The notes: generated from the sequence alone by a model not told the origin. A DNA stretch of 64,000 bases from Cupriavidus laharis (GCF_914271435.1 NZ_CAJZAI010000008.1:186001-250000); one strand, 5' to 3'. Numbered from the stretch's first letter, positions 27,010 to 35,780 are shown. A program made the numbers and translations.

Positions 27010-27753
27010 ATGGCAACGGGGACGCAATGGCACGGGGGCGGGCGCGGACGCGTCGAAGCGGTGATGCGGCGCATGGAAACCGCATTGCTCGACGGCACCT
27101 GGCCTGCGGGCGCGCGGTTGCCGGCCGAGCGCGTACTGGCCGAGCAATACGACGTCGCGCGCAACACCGTGCGCGAAGCCATCCAGCGCCTGGCCGCACG
27201 CGGGCTGCTGCAAAGCCGGCGCGGCGCCGGTGTCTACGTGACCGACCAGTTGCGCTCAGGCATCGCCTCGCCATGGGGCCAGCTTGTAGCCGACCATCCG
27301 GCGCTGCGCGACGACATCCTGGAGTTCCGTCGCGTGCTGGAAGGCGCCACCGCCTACTTCGCCGCGTTGCGCGGCGATGACGAAGACCGCGAACGCATCC
27401 GCGGCCTGATGGCGGAACTCGAACGCGCCCGCATGGCTGACGACAAGCAGGCCGAGGCAGAGGCGGATACGCGCCTGCACGACGCCATCGCGCAGGCCTC
27501 GCACAACACCATGTTCCTGCACCTGCATACCAGCGTTATCAGCATGCTGCGCGAACACATCACCATCAGTGGTACCGGGCTGCGTGAAGAGGGGGAGGCC
27601 ACGTCCGCGCTCCTGCTGCTGCAGCACCGCACGGTGTGCGACGCCATCTGCGCGCGCCGCCCGGAAGAGGCGCGCACGGCCATGCAGACGCATATCGATT
27701 TTGTGCGGACGTGGGTGGAGAACGGGGGTGGGGCGGACAAGGGCGTGGATTAG
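27010..27753 (+). CDS. lldR: GntR/FadR-family regulator of lactate utilization
   Basis: This 247-residue regulator has an N-terminal winged HTH (about residues 12-78, RLPAERVLAEQYDVARNTVREAI) and a C-terminal FCD ligand-binding domain (about 95-230). It is divergent from lutACB-lldP, the standard arrangement for LldR/LutR-type repressors that release DNA on binding lactate. The ATG at 27010 has GGAAG upstream and is preferred to an upstream TTG at 26941, which would overlap the operator. The gene name rests on context. Confidence 0.88.
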   Translation: MATGTQWHGGGRGRVEAVMRRMETALLDGTWPAGARLPAERVLAEQYDVARNTVREAIQRLAARGLLQSRRGAGVYVTDQLRSGIASPWGQLVADHPALRDDILEFRRVLEGATAYFAALRGDDEDRERIRGLMAELERARMADDKQAEAEADTRLHDAIAQASHNTMFLHLHTSVISMLREHITISGTGLREEGEATSALLLLQHRTVCDAICARRPEEARTAMQTHIDFVRTWVENGGGADKGVD

Positions 27754-27793
27754 TCCTACCACTGCGCACCGGGCCGCGCGGCCACGCCGCACG

Positions 27794-28828
27794 TCACACC
27801 AATCCTCCGATTGTCAGCTCGCGCTTCAGGTAGGCGTAGAAGATCGGGCCCGCAATCACGCCCGGAATGCCGTACAGCGTTTCCATCAGCAGCATCACGA
27901 TCAGCAACTCCCACGCTGCCGCCTGGATGCGCGCACCGATGATGCGCGCGTTCAGGAAATACTCGAACTTGTGGATCACCACCAGGTAGAACAGTGACGC
28001 CACCGCAATCGGCAGCGACACCGACAGCGACGCCACCACGATGGCCGTGTTCGAAATCAGGTTCCCCAACACTGGCAACAGCCCGACCACGAAGGTAATG
28101 ACCACCAGCGTCTTCGACAGCGGCAGGTGGACACCGAACAACGGCAGCACCACCAGCAGGTAGATCGCCGTCAGGAACGTATTGATGGTCGAGATCTGGA
28201 TCTGCGCGAAGATGAACTGCGCAAACGCCTGCTGCAGCGAACGGGCCCGCGAGACCAGCGCCGTCGCCAGCGGCCGGCGGTTGGGGCGCGACACCGCGCG
28301 GTAGAGCGCCACCATCGCGCCGATGACCATGCCGATGATGATATGCAACAGCGTGCGCAGCACCTCCGCCCCCAGTTTCTGCGCCATCTGCGCGTGTTCG
28401 CGCAGCCAGTGGATCATGGTGTTGGCCAGTTCCTCGACCGTACTCGGCAGCGCGCCGCTGACCCAGTCGGGCAACTGGCCGCGCGACTGGTCGATGATGT
28501 CGGCGATGTGGTTCATCAGGGCGTCCAGCGTGCCCTCGCCGCTGACGAAGCGCACCAGTGCCCAGATACCGAGCGACAGCGCTACCAGGATCACGATGGA
28601 CAGGATGGCAACGGCCAGTGCGTCATGCCGCTGGTTCAGGCGCTTCAGGCGCGGGGCGAGCACGTCTACCAGCGAGTACAGCAGCAGGCCGGAGAGCAGG
28701 GCGGCGACAAGGTTGGCCTGGAGCACCGTCCAAAGCGCCAGGGCGGTGAGGAGGTAAGAGGCGCCGACCACGGTGAACCAGGCCGCTGGGAGCAGGCGTG
28801 GTGCGGGGGGCGGGTCTTGGTGATCCAT
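27794..28828 (-). CDS. AI-2E (PerM-type) membrane protein
   Basis: This 344-residue polytopic protein has about seven to eight membrane segments and the family C-terminus YGIPGVIAGPIFYAYLK. Conserved VVITFVVGLLPVLGNLISN lies near the middle. Family members include PerM, the AI-2 exporter TqsA and sodium/proton antiporters, so substrate assignment is not possible from sequence. It converges on the lactate regulator gene and is probably transcribed alone. Confidence 0.88.
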   Translation of the reverse strand: MDHQDPPPAPRLLPAAWFTVVGASYLLTALALWTVLQANLVAALLSGLLLYSLVDVLAPRLKRLNQRHDALAVAILSIVILVALSLGIWALVRFVSGEGTLDALMNHIADIIDQSRGQLPDWVSGALPSTVEELANTMIHWLREHAQMAQKLGAEVLRTLLHIIIGMVIGAMVALYRAVSRPNRRPLATALVSRARSLQQAFAQFIFAQIQISTINTFLTAIYLLVVLPLFGVHLPLSKTLVVITFVVGLLPVLGNLISNTAIVVASLSVSLPIAVASLFYLVVIHKFEYFLNARIIGARIQAAAWELLIVMLLMETLYGIPGVIAGPIFYAYLKRELTIGGLV

Positions 28829-29045
28829 CGAACTCTCCGGCGTATGTGTTGCTCCTGCGGCATCTGGGCGCGTGCGTGATGCACGAGGCTACGGGCGGGA
28901 GCGCTGGAGGTTGATTTTCGGGGCTGGATTGAGACTAGGCAAGCACCCCGATCTGTAGTTGAGGAAAACAAGCGGCCTCTTCCGGTCATACCGGCGCCAT
29001 CCGGGCGCGATCCACCGCAATTTCCTTGTCTTGTTGGCTTCCCGA

Positions 29046-30365
29046 TCAGCCGGGCTGGTCAGGCAAGGATCCGCGGATCTCGTTGAGCACTCCGGCCTCG
29101 GCCTCCGGGTTCGATTCGCCATCCCTGGTGGCAATCAACGCTTTCGGTGTCAGCGGGATCAAGGTCAGGATCAGTGCGTACACCACGGTGGTCGCGATCA
29201 CGCAATATGTGAATCCGTGCGTGGCGTCGCTATTGTAGATCCATGAGCCCAACAGATCGCCAGCGCGCGCCGAGAGCGCGAGGACGCCATCCACCAGCAT
29301 CATCAAGGTTCCCTGCAAGCCTGGCGGGCAGGACCGGATCGCGAGATCGAAGTATGCTGCCGTGGCGACACCGCCCATCAGTCCTATCGGTGCTGCCAAT
29401 ACAAGGGCGAGATCGGCTGAATGAATGAAAGCGAGCGGAATCATCTGCGGTACTGCGATGATCGTTCCCCACCACAACAGCTTGTTCAGCGATACCCTTT
29501 TGCACAGAAAGCCATATAGCAGGAATGTCGGGATGAATGCGGCGGCAAAGATCCCGTTGTAGTACGAGTAAACCGAATCCGATGCATGCAGCTCGTTGGT
29601 CAGATAGAACTGCAGCGGTGTGGCGGATCCCGGGGCAAAATTCCACAGAAAGCAGATGAATACGGCGGGATAGACGGCCTTATGCCTGACCAGCCGCCTG
29701 ACATTCCCGACGAAATCCGTGCCTCTGGCTTGCGGTTTCTCGTAGAGGTGGCCGTAGACGAAAATGGGTTTCCAGAGCGCCAATACGGCAATCAACAGGT
29801 TGAACATCGCGACCAGGAGGAGTGCTTCCTTCGCGGCAAGATGATCGGACACATATCCGGACGCGAACGCCCCTGCAACGACCGGCACGGAACTGATTAC
29901 GTTTCCCAGAGCGCTCAGGCGCCCGGACATGAGCTTCTCCTGGCCCACCAGCGCGATCAACCCCTGATAGGCAGCGGCGACGAATCTGGACGACATCATG
30001 GCCAGCAGCATCCCGACGACCAGTCCCGCGTATGAGAAACCTGAAAATGCCATCAGGATGACTGCCGCCGCGGTCGCCGGGGCGAAGATCAGGAAGAAGC
30101 CGCGATCGCGCAATCCCAACGGGTTCCATTGGTCGCGCGCCAGGCCAAAAGCGAAGGCGATGTAGACGGGTATGCCCGTCACCAGCCGGAATGTCGAGAT
30201 CTGCGTCGCCGTCGCGTGCAACTGGTTCTTGAGTATGTACGACGTCTGTATATCGACCAGGTAACCGGCTGGCGTTGCCAGATAGATGAACAGGGTCATC
30301 CAACCGAAATACAGCAAGGTTCGGTCGCTGCCTTCAGAACCATGACGACCGGAATCTGCCAGCAT
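29046..30365 (-). CDS. major facilitator superfamily transporter
   Basis: This is a 439-residue protein with about twelve hydrophobic segments, two halves and the interhelical phrase FGLARDQWNPLGLRDRG after the second helix. No substrate-specific motif was recognised. The start at 30365 is uncertain: there is no strong ribosome-binding site and the frame stays open 42 codons upstream. Base composition looks lower in GC than neighbouring operons, and it opens an accessory-looking stretch that ends near 36 kb. The function is unknown. Confidence 0.75.
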   Translation of the reverse strand: MLADSGRHGSEGSDRTLLYFGWMTLFIYLATPAGYLVDIQTSYILKNQLHATATQISTFRLVTGIPVYIAFAFGLARDQWNPLGLRDRGFFLIFAPATAAAVILMAFSGFSYAGLVVGMLLAMMSSRFVAAAYQGLIALVGQEKLMSGRLSALGNVISSVPVVAGAFASGYVSDHLAAKEALLLVAMFNLLIAVLALWKPIFVYGHLYEKPQARGTDFVGNVRRLVRHKAVYPAVFICFLWNFAPGSATPLQFYLTNELHASDSVYSYYNGIFAAAFIPTFLLYGFLCKRVSLNKLLWWGTIIAVPQMIPLAFIHSADLALVLAAPIGLMGGVATAAYFDLAIRSCPPGLQGTLMMLVDGVLALSARAGDLLGSWIYNSDATHGFTYCVIATTVVYALILTLIPLTPKALIATRDGESNPEAEAGVLNEIRGSLPDQPG

Positions 30366-30594
30366 TTTCGTAGCCTGACGGCAAGCTCGGGATTTCCAAC
30401 TGTTCCGGAGTGCGGAGCCGAACTGCGCGAAACGCCCCCCAAGCAGGCGAAAGCGAGTGGAGCGGCAAAGAATCGGCTCAAGCTGCAACACCGGGCAACG
30501 TAAAAAGAATACAGCGTCGGCGGAAGCGTGCAGATAAAAGATACCCCCGGCAAAATCCGCGCAGCAATCCGTTGCGCGGCCCTGGAGACTGCCG

Positions 30595-31304
30595 ATGATT
30601 CGCTTGCTGATGTTGCTGTTGGGCGTGGATTACCTGCGCTCGCGCTGGAAGGCACTGGCCCGGACCGGTGCCATCAGCATGGTGGTAGGCATCGTGCTGT
30701 TCCTGGCGGATGGCATAGTCGAGATCGCACTGGCGATCTTCTTCATCCAGCCGTACCCGACGCATTACGTGGGCACCGTGCCGTACTGCCCTGGGGCTCG
30801 GCCTGGTCTTCGGTGGCTGGAACTGCTGTTGCTGGCGTCGCGCGTGCGGCGGCTGGCAGGCAATCCGGGCGTCTCAGACAATGCAAAATCCGCTGCCGCT
30901 GCCGCTGCACCGGATGCGGGTGCGCACCGGCTGACCACCTGGGATGGCCCGCCCTCGGCCGACGAGCGCGCGCTGACCGTGCACGTCTGGATGCCGGTCG
31001 GTACGGCGAAGTCGGAGGCGTGCCGGCACCCGATCATCGATCGCCATATCGCCGAGGTGGATCGCGATGGCGTTATCTCCATCGGCCACGCCGCGCTGGA
31101 ATCGCCCGAAGGCATCTACATCAGCCTCTATCCGGCGGTCGAGATCGACCGTTCGCCTGACGACTTCGCGCGCCCGCTGCGCGCGACGCGCGAGAACGAT
31201 GCTCCGGCCTGTTCCAGCCGGACTATCCGACCGAGTCGAAAGCGTGGTGCCCGTCGACGGTGCAGGTCCGCATCCGCAACTGCGATGCCGGCCGCCTGTG
31301 TTAA
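30595..31304 (+). pseudogene. degraded HdeD-family membrane/hydrolase-like gene
   Basis: The reading frame begins MIRLLMLLLGVDYLRS and keeps membrane segments like those of HdeD-family acid-resistance proteins. It appears to lack an internal stretch, because LFLADG joins directly to IVEIALAIFF. Around 30780-30830 the sense continuation (ALGLGLVFGGWN) lies in another frame. Around 31199 the frame shifts again: the second frame reads GLFQPDYPTESKAWCPSTV and stops at 31302-31304. The middle segment HPIIDRHIAEVDRDGVIS is well formed. At least two frameshifts and an internal deletion make a working protein unlikely. The family name is from memory of related proteins. Confidence 0.6.
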
Positions 31305-31364
31305 GGATGGTTTGATGCCTGCCCTCTGTTCTGCTGTCTCGTTAACGGCGCGCGAGCGTACCAG

Positions 31365-31787
31365 TTACCGCTGCGCTCTCCGACGCTGCATGCCTACCAC
31401 GGTCACCGCCGCACAGCACACCAGGTTGAGCACCGCGATCAGCGTGAAGAACAGGTCGTGGATGAGGACCGCACCGTAGGCCACAGCGGTCGCGTTGGCC
31501 ACAACCCATGATCCCCAGGTGAACAGGGAGATGTCGCGCGCACCGTCTGTGCTGCGCCAGACCGCCATCAATTGCGGCACATAGGTGAAGACGCGTGCTG
31601 CGTTGGTCAGGATGTAGAGCGAAGCGATCGTCGAGTTTGTCGTCCAGGGGGACACTGTCGCCTGGAGGTATCCGGCCGGCCTGTTCCAGATGAACGCTGC
31701 AAGAATGCAGGAGATCAGGGTGACCACATAGCCGGCGGACGTTCGCTTGGCGGCCGTGGCGAGGATTCGAGTGACGTAGTCGACCAT
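31365..31787 (-). CDS. small PQ-loop / SemiSWEET-like membrane protein
   Basis: This 140-residue protein has about four hydrophobic segments and a PQ-loop-like motif, FTYVPQLMAVWRS, followed by SLFTWGSWVVANA. That resembles SemiSWEET or PQ-loop transporters of sugars or amino acids. The start at 31787 has AAAGG eight bases upstream. A MITE is inserted immediately upstream (31809-31980), so its native promoter has been displaced or replaced. The substrate is unknown. Confidence 0.72.
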   Translation of the reverse strand: MVDYVTRILATAAKRTSAGYVVTLISCILAAFIWNRPAGYLQATVSPWTTNSTIASLYILTNAARVFTYVPQLMAVWRSTDGARDISLFTWGSWVVANATAVAYGAVLIHDLFFTLIAVLNLVCCAAVTVVGMQRRRAQR

Positions 31788-31808
31788 CGGAGCAACCTTT
31801 CTTCCATC

Positions 31809-31980
31809 TATTGAGCTTTCCCTATTTCACGACAACATCAAAGCAACCACCGTCATTCCCGCGAAGGCGGGAATCCAGCGTCTTACAAGTCCCCCGAAGG
31901 GGGACAAAAAGTCACTGGGTCCCCGCCTGCGCGGGGACGACGAATATTTTGCGTTGTCATGAATTCTGGAAACATCAATA
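31809..31980 (+). mobile_element. IS630-type MITE, copy A
   Basis: The 168-bp element 31811-31978 is flanked by a TA duplication (31809-31810 and 31979-31980). Its ends begin TTGAGCTTTCC and, on the opposite strand, TTGATGTTTCC; they match at about 20 of 26 positions as terminal inverted repeats. Three internal hairpins are visible: ATTCCCGC/GCGGGAAT, GTCCCCC/GGGGGAC and GTCCCCGC/GCGGGGAC. It has no coding capacity. Copy B at 57554-57725 appears identical and is inverted. TA duplication within CTAG is the IS630/Tc1 pattern. Confidence 0.85.
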
Positions 31981-32058
31981 GGAATTCGTGTTGCTTGTAA
32001 GCGTATAAAATCGTTCCCAGCGCCGCGTCATCGGAAGCGATGAGGGACAAGACTAATA
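31979..32058 (+). repeat. 80-bp inverted repeat, left arm
   Basis: This arm, directly upstream of the LuxR gene, matches the reverse complement of 33674-33753 at 74 of 80 positions. It should contain the luxR promoter and leader. Homology to the other arm continues on the far side of the MITE (TTCCATCTA versus TTCTATCTA), so the MITE inserted into this arm after the duplication. Confidence 0.85.
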
Positions 32059-32076
32059 AGAAGAAGGGAGTTCGAC

Positions 32077-33231
32077 ATGAACGGTCTTGAGGGTGTAACG
32101 GCCCAGCAACTTTCCGATGTGATCGGCGCCATCTATGACTGCGCCCTCGATCCCGAGCGCTGGCCGTCCACCTGCCGGACGGTTGCGGACCTGTGCGCAA
32201 GCACGGGCGGCGGCATCTGCGTGCATGACCTCAAGCAGGTGCGCAACGACCAATTGTTCGTGTTCGGCTACCAACCCGATTTCCTGGAGAAGCTGGGCAG
32301 CCAGTTCGCCGAAAGCCCGATGGCCGCCGCGGATATCGTCTCGAATGTCGGCGATGTCAACTCGCTGGGCAAGGAGCCCCGGCAACTGCTTGAAAGCCGC
32401 TTCTACCGCGAAGTCCTGGAGCCCTACGGGCTGACGGACATAATCTGGTTTCCGGCGCTGCGCACTGGCGGGCGAATGGCCTCGCTGCACGCTTCCCGCA
32501 GCGACAGGAAGCCCCTCTACCAGCAGCACGAGGTGCAACTGTTCAGGCTGCTGTCTCCGCATGTCTGCCGGGCACTCGCGATCTCCGATGCGCTCGACAT
32601 CCGGGCGCTTCGATCGGAGATGCTCGAAAAGACGCTCGACGGGCTTTCCGCCGGCGTCTTCCTTACGGCGCGCGATGGCCGCGTCGTCTACATGAATGCG
32701 GCGGCCGAGCGGCAGGTGAAGGCGGGCCATTCGATCTGCCTCGCCCACAACCGGCTGTCCGCCATCCATCCTGTGGCCCGTGCGGCACTCGAGAAGAACA
32801 TCGATGCCGCGACGCGCGCGGACACCACCTCATCCTGGAGCGAGCATTCCGTGGCGATTCCAGATGGCGCTGGCGCCGGCAGCGGCTACGTCGCTACCCT
32901 GCTGCCGATCGAGAACGGCGAGCGCCGCGGAATCCTTGCACCCTTCGCCGCATCGGTCGCCGTGTTCATGCAAGACCCCATTCAGATCCCGCTCATGCCG
33001 GGCGAAGCCTTTGCGCGGCTGCATGGGCTGACCGGTGGCGAACTGCGCGTGCTGCTGGCGCTCTCGCAAGGGCTCGGCGGAATGGAGTCGGCAGAGATGC
33101 TCGGCATCAGCGAGCCAACCGTTCGCACTCATCTGCAGCACATCTTTTCCAAGACCGGCACGACAAGGCAGTCCGATCTTCTGAGCCTGCTGCATCGCTC
33201 CACGCCGCCGGTTCGCGCCGAAGCGCACTAA
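32077..33231 (+). CDS. LuxR-family transcriptional regulator
   Basis: This 384-residue protein has a C-terminal LuxR-type HTH (about residues 310-372, LTGGELRVLLALSQGLG to EPTVRTHLQHIFSKTGTTRQSDLL). The long N-terminal region contains a PAS-like segment (about 185-290, GLSAGVFLTARDGRVVYMNAAAE). No autoinducer-binding domain is recognised, so it is probably a sensor of another signal. The start at 32077 has AAGGGAG upstream. The gene lies between two 80-bp inverted repeats and has no co-directional partner, which is unusual. Confidence 0.87.
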   Translation: MNGLEGVTAQQLSDVIGAIYDCALDPERWPSTCRTVADLCASTGGGICVHDLKQVRNDQLFVFGYQPDFLEKLGSQFAESPMAAADIVSNVGDVNSLGKEPRQLLESRFYREVLEPYGLTDIIWFPALRTGGRMASLHASRSDRKPLYQQHEVQLFRLLSPHVCRALAISDALDIRALRSEMLEKTLDGLSAGVFLTARDGRVVYMNAAAERQVKAGHSICLAHNRLSAIHPVARAALEKNIDAATRADTTSSWSEHSVAIPDGAGAGSGYVATLLPIENGERRGILAPFAASVAVFMQDPIQIPLMPGEAFARLHGLTGGELRVLLALSQGLGGMESAEMLGISEPTVRTHLQHIFSKTGTTRQSDLLSLLHRSTPPVRAEAH

Positions 33232-33386
33232 AACTTGCGCTGTCTGAAGGCGCCGCCATCATCAAAACTGATGAGGCGCTCCGCCCAGGGCGAACGATGA
33301 CCGAATTCATCGCCCGGCACGCAGTGCAGCAGCAGAGGACATGGACGTCTCCTCCGGCGAAGTGACGTGCGAGGTGCTGTCAAAAA

Positions 33387-33418
33387 CAAAGCTGCCGACG
33401 AATTCGTCGGCAGCTTTG
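33387..33418 (-). terminator. perfect 32-bp palindrome, minus-strand terminator
   Basis: Sixteen bases on each side of a central AATT are exactly complementary (CAAAGCTGCCGACGAA and its complement). On the minus strand the stem is followed by TTTGTTTTTG, the layout of a rho-independent terminator. It lies 156 bp past the LuxR stop codon; the T-tract side suggests it ends a leftward transcript. Confidence 0.7.
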
Positions 33419-33673
33419 GGAGTGTCCCTAGGCCGGACAAGGACCATAGGGCGATTACTCCAGACTTTCAACGGATTTTGTTAACGGCTAGCCGATGAGC
33501 CGCCGTTTGATCCAAGTGCTACGCGCAGCTTCCTTAACACCACTTAACTGCCGCTGGACCTGGCACCACTCAACGGGCGGCCGGCACGTTCTCAACATTC
33601 TTGCTGGTTAGTGGCATCCGCAAAGGTCCAGGCAGCTCATTCGACTATCAACTTTCCGTGTAGGTTTTTTTGT

Positions 33674-33753
33674 TATTAGTCTTGTCCGTCATCGCTTCCG
33701 ATGACGCGGCGTTGGGAACGATTTCATAAGCTTACGAGCAACCCGAATTCCTA
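33674..33753 (-). repeat. 80-bp inverted repeat, right arm
   Basis: This is the reverse-complement partner of 31979-32058 (74 of 80 identical). It keeps the uninterrupted sequence TCTAGGAATTC at the place where the left arm carries the MITE, so it shows the empty insertion site. Read on the minus strand it looks like a second luxR-type leader, with no intact gene after it. Confidence 0.85.
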
Positions 33754-33927
33754 GATAGAACCGAGGTGCGCAGTGAGTAACTGACGCTCCGTCGAGCCGG
33801 ATGTCGGGTAACGGCCGAAAGCTAGCCAACTTAGCAATTCACGGTCAACAAGGCAACGAGTGCAATGGTTTCTGCGAGAGTCGGGCTAGGTGACTCGCAG
33901 TCTGCCGCCACCGATACGGAGCCGCTG

Positions 33928-34215
33928 ATGAATCCTGATCCCCTTCTGCGCACAACTGGGCGACATGTTCTTGCCATTGGCGCACTTACATTCTGCGCTG
34001 TCGCACATTGCGAGCCGGCGGCAACGCCGGAACAGAAATTCCCGCCCGGCTACCTGGAAGCTTGCTCGACCGGTTACGACAACGGTCAGGCCGCCCAAGC
34101 GCCTGCTCCAGACAAGACGCAAGTAATGACACTTGGTGCCGTGCTCCGGACCTCACTTGTTGCCCAGCCTCCAACACCGAGTTCTTCGCCAAACAAAACG
34201 AAGACCGGGAAGTGA
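33928..34215 (+). CDS. small exported protein of unknown function
   Basis: This 95-residue protein has a hydrophobic signal segment (HVLAIGALTFCAVAHCEP, about residues 14-31), then FPPGYLEACSTGYDNGQAA and a Pro/Ser/Thr-rich tail. No domain was recognised. The ATG at 33928 has CGGAG upstream and begins the signal peptide; an in-frame ATG at 33865 would add 21 unlikely residues. It precedes the toxin-antitoxin promoter. Confidence that it is real is moderate. Confidence 0.5.
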   Translation: MNPDPLLRTTGRHVLAIGALTFCAVAHCEPAATPEQKFPPGYLEACSTGYDNGQAAQAPAPDKTQVMTLGAVLRTSLVAQPPTPSSSPNKTKTGK

Positions 34216-34426
34216 CTAGGCGGATTTCGGCATTGGCGACTGTCATCCCCGAGTAGCGCAATGTTTGGCTGCCCCCCGAGTCTCCGCAGCAGGGAGACTC
34301 GGGCCATTCTCCACCCACGGTTCGAGCGCTTAACTCGCAGATTGGCAAATGAAGGTTCTTCGCAAAATTCCGGGAAACCAAGGTCCCTTATCGGACCCGT
34401 AGCGGTCGCTCGCAGGTCTGGCAAAG

Positions 34427-34455
34427 TTGACGAAAGACTGTTAACGGACTATATT
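34427..34455 (+). promoter_or_regulatory. sigma-70 promoter of the toxin-antitoxin operon
   Basis: TTGACG (34427-34432) and TATATT (34450-34455) are separated by 17 bases, each matching consensus at five of six positions. The promoter lies 34 bp before the antitoxin start codon. Confidence 0.78.
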
Positions 34456-34488
34456 TGGTCTACCTACGCCATCCACAGGAGCCGTGCG

Positions 34489-34773
34489 ATGCGAATTGCC
34501 GATCACGTCAAGCCAATCAGCTATCTCAAGAGTGAAGCCGCGCAGATCGTCAAGGACCTTGCTGAATCTGGTGAACCATTGATCATCACCCAAAACGGCG
34601 AAGCCAAGCTCGTTGTCCAGGACGTGCGCAGCTATGAATCCGACCGGCAAACATTGGCACTGCTGAAGATTCTGGCCCTTGGGCAAAAGCAGATCGAGCA
34701 GGAAAAGTTTTCCGACATCGATGATGTGTTCGCAGAACTGGACGAACTGGACCGGCAAGAGAAGCGGCGCTGA
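34489..34773 (+). CDS. Phd/YefM-type antitoxin
   Basis: This 94-residue protein shows the N-terminal DNA-binding Phd/YefM fold (about residues 1-50), including KPISYLKSEAAQIVKDL and EPLIITQNGEAKLVVQDV. A charged C-terminal tail follows, which would wrap the toxin. AGGAG lies eight bases before the ATG. The stop codon overlaps the toxin ATG as TGATG, giving translational coupling. Antitoxins of this type also repress their own promoter. Confidence 0.92.
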   Translation: MRIADHVKPISYLKSEAAQIVKDLAESGEPLIITQNGEAKLVVQDVRSYESDRQTLALLKILALGQKQIEQEKFSDIDDVFAELDELDRQEKRR

Positions 34774-35108
34774 TGGCCTCCACATTGCTGAAGGCAAAGC
34801 TTCTCGACAGCGGTAAAGCCGAGCTGAAGCGGGTGCGCCGCTACGTTGTGGACGCATTTGGCATGGCCGTCTGGGAAGACTCGTATGCTCAGATCCAGGC
34901 ATCCATCACTCGCATCCGGGAGTATCCGGAATGCGGCCATATTGTCGATGAACTCAGTGGGCTAACCGCGGAAAGATTCCGCGAAGTGCATTGCGGAAAG
35001 AATCGAATTATCTATGAAGTCGGGGACGACGCTATTTATGTGCACTTGATCATAGATCAGCGTCGAGATCTGACTGCGCTGCTGCAGAAAATCATCCTGC
35101 AGGTGTGA
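34773..35108 (+). CDS. RelE/ParE-superfamily toxin
   Basis: This 111-residue protein has the RelE/ParE fold, with RVRRYVVDAFG, the central IREYPECGHIVDELSG and the C-terminal FREVHCGKNRIIYEV strand carrying the conserved arginine positions. Paired with the Phd-type antitoxin it forms a type II module. The target (mRNA in ribosomes, or gyrase) cannot be decided from sequence. Its place in lower-GC flanking DNA suggests horizontal acquisition. Confidence 0.9.
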   Translation: MASTLLKAKLLDSGKAELKRVRRYVVDAFGMAVWEDSYAQIQASITRIREYPECGHIVDELSGLTAERFREVHCGKNRIIYEVGDDAIYVHLIIDQRRDLTALLQKIILQV

Positions 35109-35399
35109 GAAGAGACGGCCAGCGTCGCGATCCCTTGTATAGATGATTTTCGCTGAGTCGAAGGCTTATCACTACAGAACGGTGAGCTTCTTCGTTCGAC
35201 CAGCCAGGGCAAAGGCCAATCACCTTCAGTTGTGCCGGTAGAACGAATCGCTGTCCGCCACTCTACGAAGCGGGGCGAAGCCCCCGGGCAGTCCAGGCCA
35301 AGCGTTCGTCAAAAGTTGTATCCTTTGCGATACGGGGTGCCGACGGGCGTCATGGCCCTCAGTTCTCCGTCATGGCACGGAAAGTATGGCACTGACAAC

Positions 35400-35780
35400 A
35401 TGTGGCGTATTCATGCACGGATTGTGCTTTGCATCATGTTGGCTGCCTGCGTATCGACCGGCGTCAACGTGACACCGGAGCATTTGTCGAACTTCTTGCC
35501 CGGTTTCTCCACCATTGACGACGTCACTACCCAGCTCGGGACGCCAACTTCCCAAGTCACGCTGAAGAGCGGATCCACCATCCTGATCTATTCATTCGCG
35601 ACCTCCAGGCCTCACCCTGAAAGCTTTATCCCGTTCATTGGCCCGCTCTTTGCCGGAGGCGAGATCCGGTCATCGACCGTCCTGTTCGAGTTTGACGAGA
35701 ACGGCGTCCTCAGGAGTCAGCGCAGAACGACGTCGAGCGGTGCTTCAGGCTGGAGCGTGTTGCCCTCCGACGCAATGTAG
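35400..35780 (+). CDS. SmpA/OmlA-like (BamE-fold) small lipoprotein
   Basis: This 126-residue lipoprotein starts [17 protein letters not shown], with a lipobox LAAC, and then has the BamE-type segment [19 protein letters not shown]. The family includes the outer-membrane assembly factor BamE and unrelated small lipoproteins, so this is probably a paralogue and not BamE itself. The start at 35400 lacks a clear ribosome-binding site; an in-frame ATG at 35352 is possible. Confidence 0.68.
   Translation: MWRIHARIVLCIMLAACVSTGVNVTPEHLSNFLPGFSTIDDVTTQLGTPTSQVTLKSGSTILIYSFATSRPHPESFIPFIGPLFAGGEIRSSTVLFEFDENGVLRSQRRTTSSGASGWSVLPSDAM

Larger units (their letters stand above)
33232..33927. other. gene-free region after the LuxR gene
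   Basis: These 696 bp contain a 32-bp palindrome (33387-33418), the right inverted-repeat arm (33674-33753) and no supported gene. On the minus strand near 33610 a 15-codon start MPLTSKNVENVPAAR followed by a stop resembles the N-terminus of P4-type integrases, but this is too short to call. Several stop codons interrupt every frame between 33420 and 33670, as in decayed DNA. Confidence 0.5.

Noticed and set aside
29046-30365. BT1/folate-biopterin transporter assignment for the MFS gene
   Set aside because: General twelve-helix MFS features are seen, but no motif specific to that subfamily could be identified.
31850-31945. CRISPR-like repeats
   Set aside because: The repeated hairpins differ in sequence and spacing and belong to a MITE with terminal inverted repeats and TA duplications.
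33560-33625. Integrase gene fragment (MPLTSKNVENVPAAR)
   Set aside because: Only 15 codons before a stop; the resemblance to P4-type integrase N-termini is too short to support.
34261-34488. N-terminal extension of the antitoxin gene
   Set aside because: The promoter at 34427-34455 and the AGGAG before 34489 place the start at 34489; the upstream frame is not protein-like.
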